Below, piece after piece: positions 10,103 to 12,742 of a stretch of 12,742 nucleotides of DNA. The notes beneath the pieces were generated by a model. The model was not told the DNA's origin, did not search any database, and saw only the letters and a program-made list of their open reading frames with translations. The position numbers and the translations under genes are program-made. Every line of letters starts with the position of its first letter. Positions within the stretch are counted from its first letter, which is position 1. This DNA is from Myxococcales bacterium (GTDB lineage Bacteria; Myxococcota; Myxococcia; Myxococcales; Anaeromyxobacteraceae), in assembly GCA_021848865.1 (NCBI GenBank), contig JAJZTO010000034.1, forward strand, positions 1 to 12,742, written 5' to 3'.

Positions 10103-11455
10103 TTGGACACCGGATTCCTGCTTCTCGCCTTCGCCGTCGGGCTCACCCTGGGCGCCGCCGTGGCGGTCGCCTGGCTGCGCGGCCGCGCGGCGGAGGCGCG
10201 CGCGGTGGAGGCCGCGGCCGCGGCCGACGCGCTCCGCGCCGAGGCGGAGCGACGCGCCGCGCTGGAGGCGACGCTCGCCGAGGAGCGGCGCGGCGCCGCC
10301 GAGAAGGCCGCCCTGCTGGATTCGGCCCAGGCCCGGCTCACCGACGCCTTCAAGGCCCTGTCGGCCGACGCCCTCCAGGCCCAGGGCCGCCAGTTCCTCG
10401 ACCTGGCCCAGGCCTCCCTGGAGAAGTTCCAGGCCGGCGCCCAGGGTGACCTGGCCCGGCGCCAGACGGCCATCGGGGAGCTGGTGGCCCCGGTGAAGGA
10501 GACGGTGGCGAAGCTCGGCGACCGGCTCGGGGAGCTGGAGAAGGCGCGGGTCGGCGCCTACGCCGAGCTGCAGGCCCAGGTGCGGCTGCTGGGCGAGGCG
10601 CAGGGGGCGCTGCGCCAGGAGGCCGGCAAGCTGGTCCAGGCGCTCCGGGCCCCCCAGGTCCGCGGGCGCTGGGGCGAGGTGCAGCTCCGGCGGGTGGTCG
10701 AGCTGGCCGGGATGGAGGAGCACTGCGACTTCGAGGAGCAGCACACCGTGGAGGGGACCGGCGGCAGGCTGCGGCCGGATCTGATCGTGCGGATGTCCAA
10801 CGGCCGCGTGGTCGCCGTGGACGCGAAGGCGCCGCTCGCCGCCTACCTCGACGCCTGCGAGGCGGCGGACGAGCCCACCCGGCGGGCGCGGCTCGCCGAC
10901 CACGCCCGGCAGGTCCGCGACCACGTCGCCAAGCTCGCGCAGAAGCAGTACCAGGAGCACATCGGCGTCACGCCCGAGTTCGTGGTCCTCTTCCTGCCCA
11001 ACGAGGGGGTGCTCTACGCGGCGCTGGAGCAGGATCCGCAGATCCCGGAGCGGGCCATCGAGGCGGGCGTGCTCCTCGCGACGCCGATGACGCTGGTGGG
11101 GCTGCTGAAGGCGGTGGCCCTCGGCTGGCGCGAGGAGGCCATCGCCGAGAGCGCGCGGAAGGTCTCGGAGCTGGGCGGCGAGCTCTACGAGCGGCTCGCC
11201 AAGCTCGGGGAGCACGTGGAGCGGCTCGGCAAGAGCCTGGGCGGATCGGTGAAGGCCTACAACGACTTCGTCGGCTCCCTCGAGTCGCGGGTGCTGGTGT
11301 CGGCGCGCAAGTTCAGGGAGCTGGGCGCGGGGCCTGCCTCGGCGCGGATCGCGGAGCTCTCGGGCGTGGAGGAGCTCCCGCGCTCCACCCTCGCGCCGGA
11401 GCTGACCGCCCCCGGGCCCGCCGATCCGGAGGCGCTGCGCCGCGGCGGCTCTTGA
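10103..11455 (+). CDS. rmuC: RmuC family protein (DNA recombination/inversion limiting)
   Basis: A 450-residue protein close to the usual RmuC length. It has one N-terminal membrane helix (about 4-25, LLLAFAVGLTLGAAVAVAWL), a long Ala/Glu/Arg coiled coil (about 28-180), the signature GRWGEVQLRRVVELAGM (188-204), and a nuclease-like core with RPDLIV (Asp226) and VAVDAKAPL (Asp240, Lys242), a PD-(D/E)xK pattern. In E. coli RmuC limits recombination at short inverted repeats; the biochemical activity is poorly known. The start TTG 10103 is chosen because GGAG lies 7 nt upstream (10092-10095) and the membrane helix follows directly; an in-frame GTG at 9893 would add 70 residues of low-complexity sequence. 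It is divergent from gltB. Confidence 0.92.
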   Translation: MDTGFLLLAFAVGLTLGAAVAVAWLRGRAAEARAVEAAAAADALRAEAERRAALEATLAEERRGAAEKAALLDSAQARLTDAFKALSADALQAQGRQFLDLAQASLEKFQAGAQGDLARRQTAIGELVAPVKETVAKLGDRLGELEKARVGAYAELQAQVRLLGEAQGALRQEAGKLVQALRAPQVRGRWGEVQLRRVVELAGMEEHCDFEEQHTVEGTGGRLRPDLIVRMSNGRVVAVDAKAPLAAYLDACEAADEPTRRARLADHARQVRDHVAKLAQKQYQEHIGVTPEFVVLFLPNEGVLYAALEQDPQIPERAIEAGVLLATPMTLVGLLKAVALGWREEAIAESARKVSELGGELYERLAKLGEHVERLGKSLGGSVKAYNDFVGSLESRVLVSARKFRELGAGPASARIAELSGVEELPRSTLAPELTAPGPADPEALRRGGS

Positions 11456-11539
11456 TCCCCGTCGCCTGACCCGGCCCAACCCCGCGAAAGCTTTGCGCTG
11501 TCCGCCCGCGACCCGACGGTTCCTGCGCCGGCCCTTCAC

Positions 11540-11554
11540 GCGGCAAGCTGCCGC
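11540..11554. promoter_or_regulatory. Inverted repeat, candidate enhancer site for sigma54 activator
   Basis: GCGGCA (11540-11545) and TGCCGC (11549-11554) are perfect inverted arms around AGC. The centre lies about 82 bp upstream of the transcription start predicted from the sigma54 promoter, within the usual range for an enhancer-binding protein. The protein is not identifiable from this window. Confidence 0.4.
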
Positions 11555-11603
11555 ATCTCGCCGGATTGCTTTGGATCACGCCCGCTTCGGGAATGGACCG
11601 GGG

Positions 11604-11618
11604 GGCACGGCCCTTGCT
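11604..11618 (+). promoter_or_regulatory. Sigma54 (RpoN) -24/-12 promoter for resB
   Basis: The sequence GGCACGGCCCTTGCT fits the sigma54 consensus TGGCACG-N4-TTGCW at every specified base except the leading T, which is G here. The GG (11604-11605) and GC (11616-11617) are spaced exactly for -24/-12. Transcription would start near 11629, giving a leader of about 15 nt with GGAGG at 11634-11638 before the GTG start. Expression should then depend on an ATP-dependent activator. Confidence 0.7.
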
Positions 11619-11643
11619 CAAGGGCGCCCGTCCGGAGGTCCAC

Positions 11644-12742
11644 GTGAACGCAAGCGATTCCCCTGCCCTGGCCGCCTCGACGGCCCCTCCCGCCCGCGCG
11701 GCGCAGCCCTCCGCGGCCGAGCGGGAGACCCGCCAGACCACCTGGCTCCTGGCCGGCGCCCTGGCGCTCGGCGGCCTGCTCCAGATCTTCATCGCCCCCG
11801 GCCCCTGGGCCCTGGTGATCGGGGCCGGCACCGCCGGCCTGTTCCTGCTCGTGCTCTCCCGGGTGCTCCCCGGGCGCTGGCGCGAGACCCTGGCCGGGTT
11901 CCGGTTCACCTCGACGCTGCTCGCCGTCCTCTCGGGGGCGGCGGTCCTGGGCACGCTCATCCTCCAGAACAAGCCCATGGAGTTCTACGAGTCGCGCTAC
12001 GGCGCGGTCGGCTCGCTCATCGTAGCGCTGCGGCTCGACGACATCTTCCACAGCCTCTGGTTCGCCGGCTTCATCGCCCTGTTCCTCGCCGGGCTGGTGA
12101 ACTCGGCGATGCTGCGCTGGCCGGTGAAGGTGAAGAGCCTGGGGTTCTTCACCTGCCACCTCGGCCTCATCGCCTCGCTGGCCGGCGCCGGCGCCTCGGC
12201 GGCCCTGGCGGTGAAGGGGCGGGTGGACCTGCACGCCGGCGGCGAGACGGCCACCCGGGTGATGGTGACGCGCAACGGCGTCCCCACCGGCGCCGTGGCG
12301 CCGCTGGGCTTCGACCTGCGGCTCGACCGCTTCGACCTGGTCCGCTACACGCCCGAGTTCCGGGTGGGCTACTACGCGGTGGACGCCGCCGGCGCCCGGC
12401 TCCAGGCCAGCTTCGACCCGGAGGTGGGGGTGAAGCACCTCCTGCCCGGCGGCGATTCCTTCCGCATCAAGACCCTGCTTCCCGACGCCGCCGACCCGGC
12501 GGGCCAGGGCACCGCGCTCCGGAACCCGTCGGCGGTGCTGGAGGTCGCGGTGGACGGGGTGGCGCGCGAGACGCGGCCGCTGCTGGCGGCCCGCCAGGAC
12601 TACGTGCGGACCCGCCAGGGCGCGCTGGTGTTCGAGCGGCGCGAGGACGAGGTGAAGTCCTTCCTCTCCCACGTCTCGATCCTGGACGGGAACCGGCAGC
12701 AGCAGGCCCGCATCGCCGTGAACGAGCCCTTCACGTACGGCG
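11644..12742 (+). CDS. resB: Cytochrome c biogenesis protein ResB/Ccs1 (partial, 3' end missing)
   Basis: The first 366 codons are visible; the frame runs off the window. ResB with CcsA/ResC forms the system II machinery that moves heme and attaches it to apocytochromes c outside the membrane. The family signature is clear: a membrane helix FRFTSTLLAVLSGAAVLGTLI (start about 87), then LRLDDIFHSLWFAGFIALF (129-147), then CHLGLIASLAGA (171-182) with His172, a likely heme-ligand position. A soluble domain follows, with FDLRLDRFDL, DYVRTRQGALVF, KSFLSHVSILDG and IAVNEPFTYG, as in the periplasmic part of ResB. Two extra hydrophobic helices (about 34-50 and 55-73) precede the usual first one. The start GTG has GGAGG 5 nt upstream and follows the sigma54-like promoter. 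A fusion to CcsA beyond the window is possible. Confidence 0.85.
   Translation, partial: MNASDSPALAASTAPPARAAQPSAAERETRQTTWLLAGALALGGLLQIFIAPGPWALVIGAGTAGLFLLVLSRVLPGRWRETLAGFRFTSTLLAVLSGAAVLGTLILQNKPMEFYESRYGAVGSLIVALRLDDIFHSLWFAGFIALFLAGLVNSAMLRWPVKVKSLGFFTCHLGLIASLAGAGASAALAVKGRVDLHAGGETATRVMVTRNGVPTGAVAPLGFDLRLDRFDLVRYTPEFRVGYYAVDAAGARLQASFDPEVGVKHLLPGGDSFRIKTLLPDAADPAGQGTALRNPSAVLEVAVDGVARETRPLLAARQDYVRTRQGALVFERREDEVKSFLSHVSILDGNRQQQARIAVNEPFTYG

Larger units (their letters stand above)
11456..11643. other. rmuC-resB intergenic region
   Basis: This 188-bp gap holds an 8-bp palindrome AAAGCTTT (11487-11494) about 30 bp after rmuC, the inverted repeat at 11540-11554, a small CCCG-CTT-CGGG palindrome (11581-11591), the sigma54-like promoter, and GGAGG (11634-11638), the ribosome binding site for resB. 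Confidence 0.6.

Noticed and set aside
11536..12672. A 378-codon minus-strand frame opposite resB
   Set aside because: Composition is His/Gly/Glu/Arg-rich without motifs, while the plus strand gives a clear ResB protein with ribosome binding site and promoter.

Overview
This is a GC-rich window with third-position G/C bias and long stop-free shadow frames, consistent with a soil or sediment proteobacterium-like lineage. The product set (class-specific MoaA, NADPH-type GltBD, ResB under a sigma54-like promoter, and a RAYT-type transposase) suggests Myxococcota, perhaps Anaeromyxobacter. That placement is inference from style; there is no rRNA or other phylogenetic marker here.

Layout. The left edge carries the C-terminal end of an ABC-F ATPase (+), convergent with a short-chain dehydrogenase (-). 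The dehydrogenase diverges from moaA (+), the radical-SAM GTP 3',8-cyclase of molybdenum cofactor synthesis. Just after moaA lies the one clearly accessory stretch, about 2591-3693: GCCTCGG heptads, three 27-bp tandem repeats, a gene for a REP-associated tyrosine (HUH/Y1) transposase, and a matching repeat plus heptads in inverted orientation. The element ends at the 3' end of gltD. gltB and gltD (-) form a tight two-gene operon, 3 bp apart, encoding the two subunits of glutamate synthase. A 277-bp divergent region with direct and inverted repeats separates gltB from rmuC (+), a membrane-anchored, coiled-coil, nuclease-fold protein. The right edge holds the first 366 codons of a ResB/Ccs1 cytochrome c biogenesis protein (+), preceded by a near-consensus sigma54 promoter and an upstream inverted repeat at enhancer distance.

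How the genes relate. gltB and gltD work together in ammonia assimilation. The other genes are individually placed housekeeping functions (translation factor-like ATPase, redox enzyme, Moco synthesis, DNA maintenance, cytochrome c maturation) with no evident shared pathway. I see no new multi-gene system. The items most worth a second look are the inverted repeat architecture around the transposase gene, the sigma54 promoter with a putative enhancer site before resB, and the repeat structures in the gltB leader.
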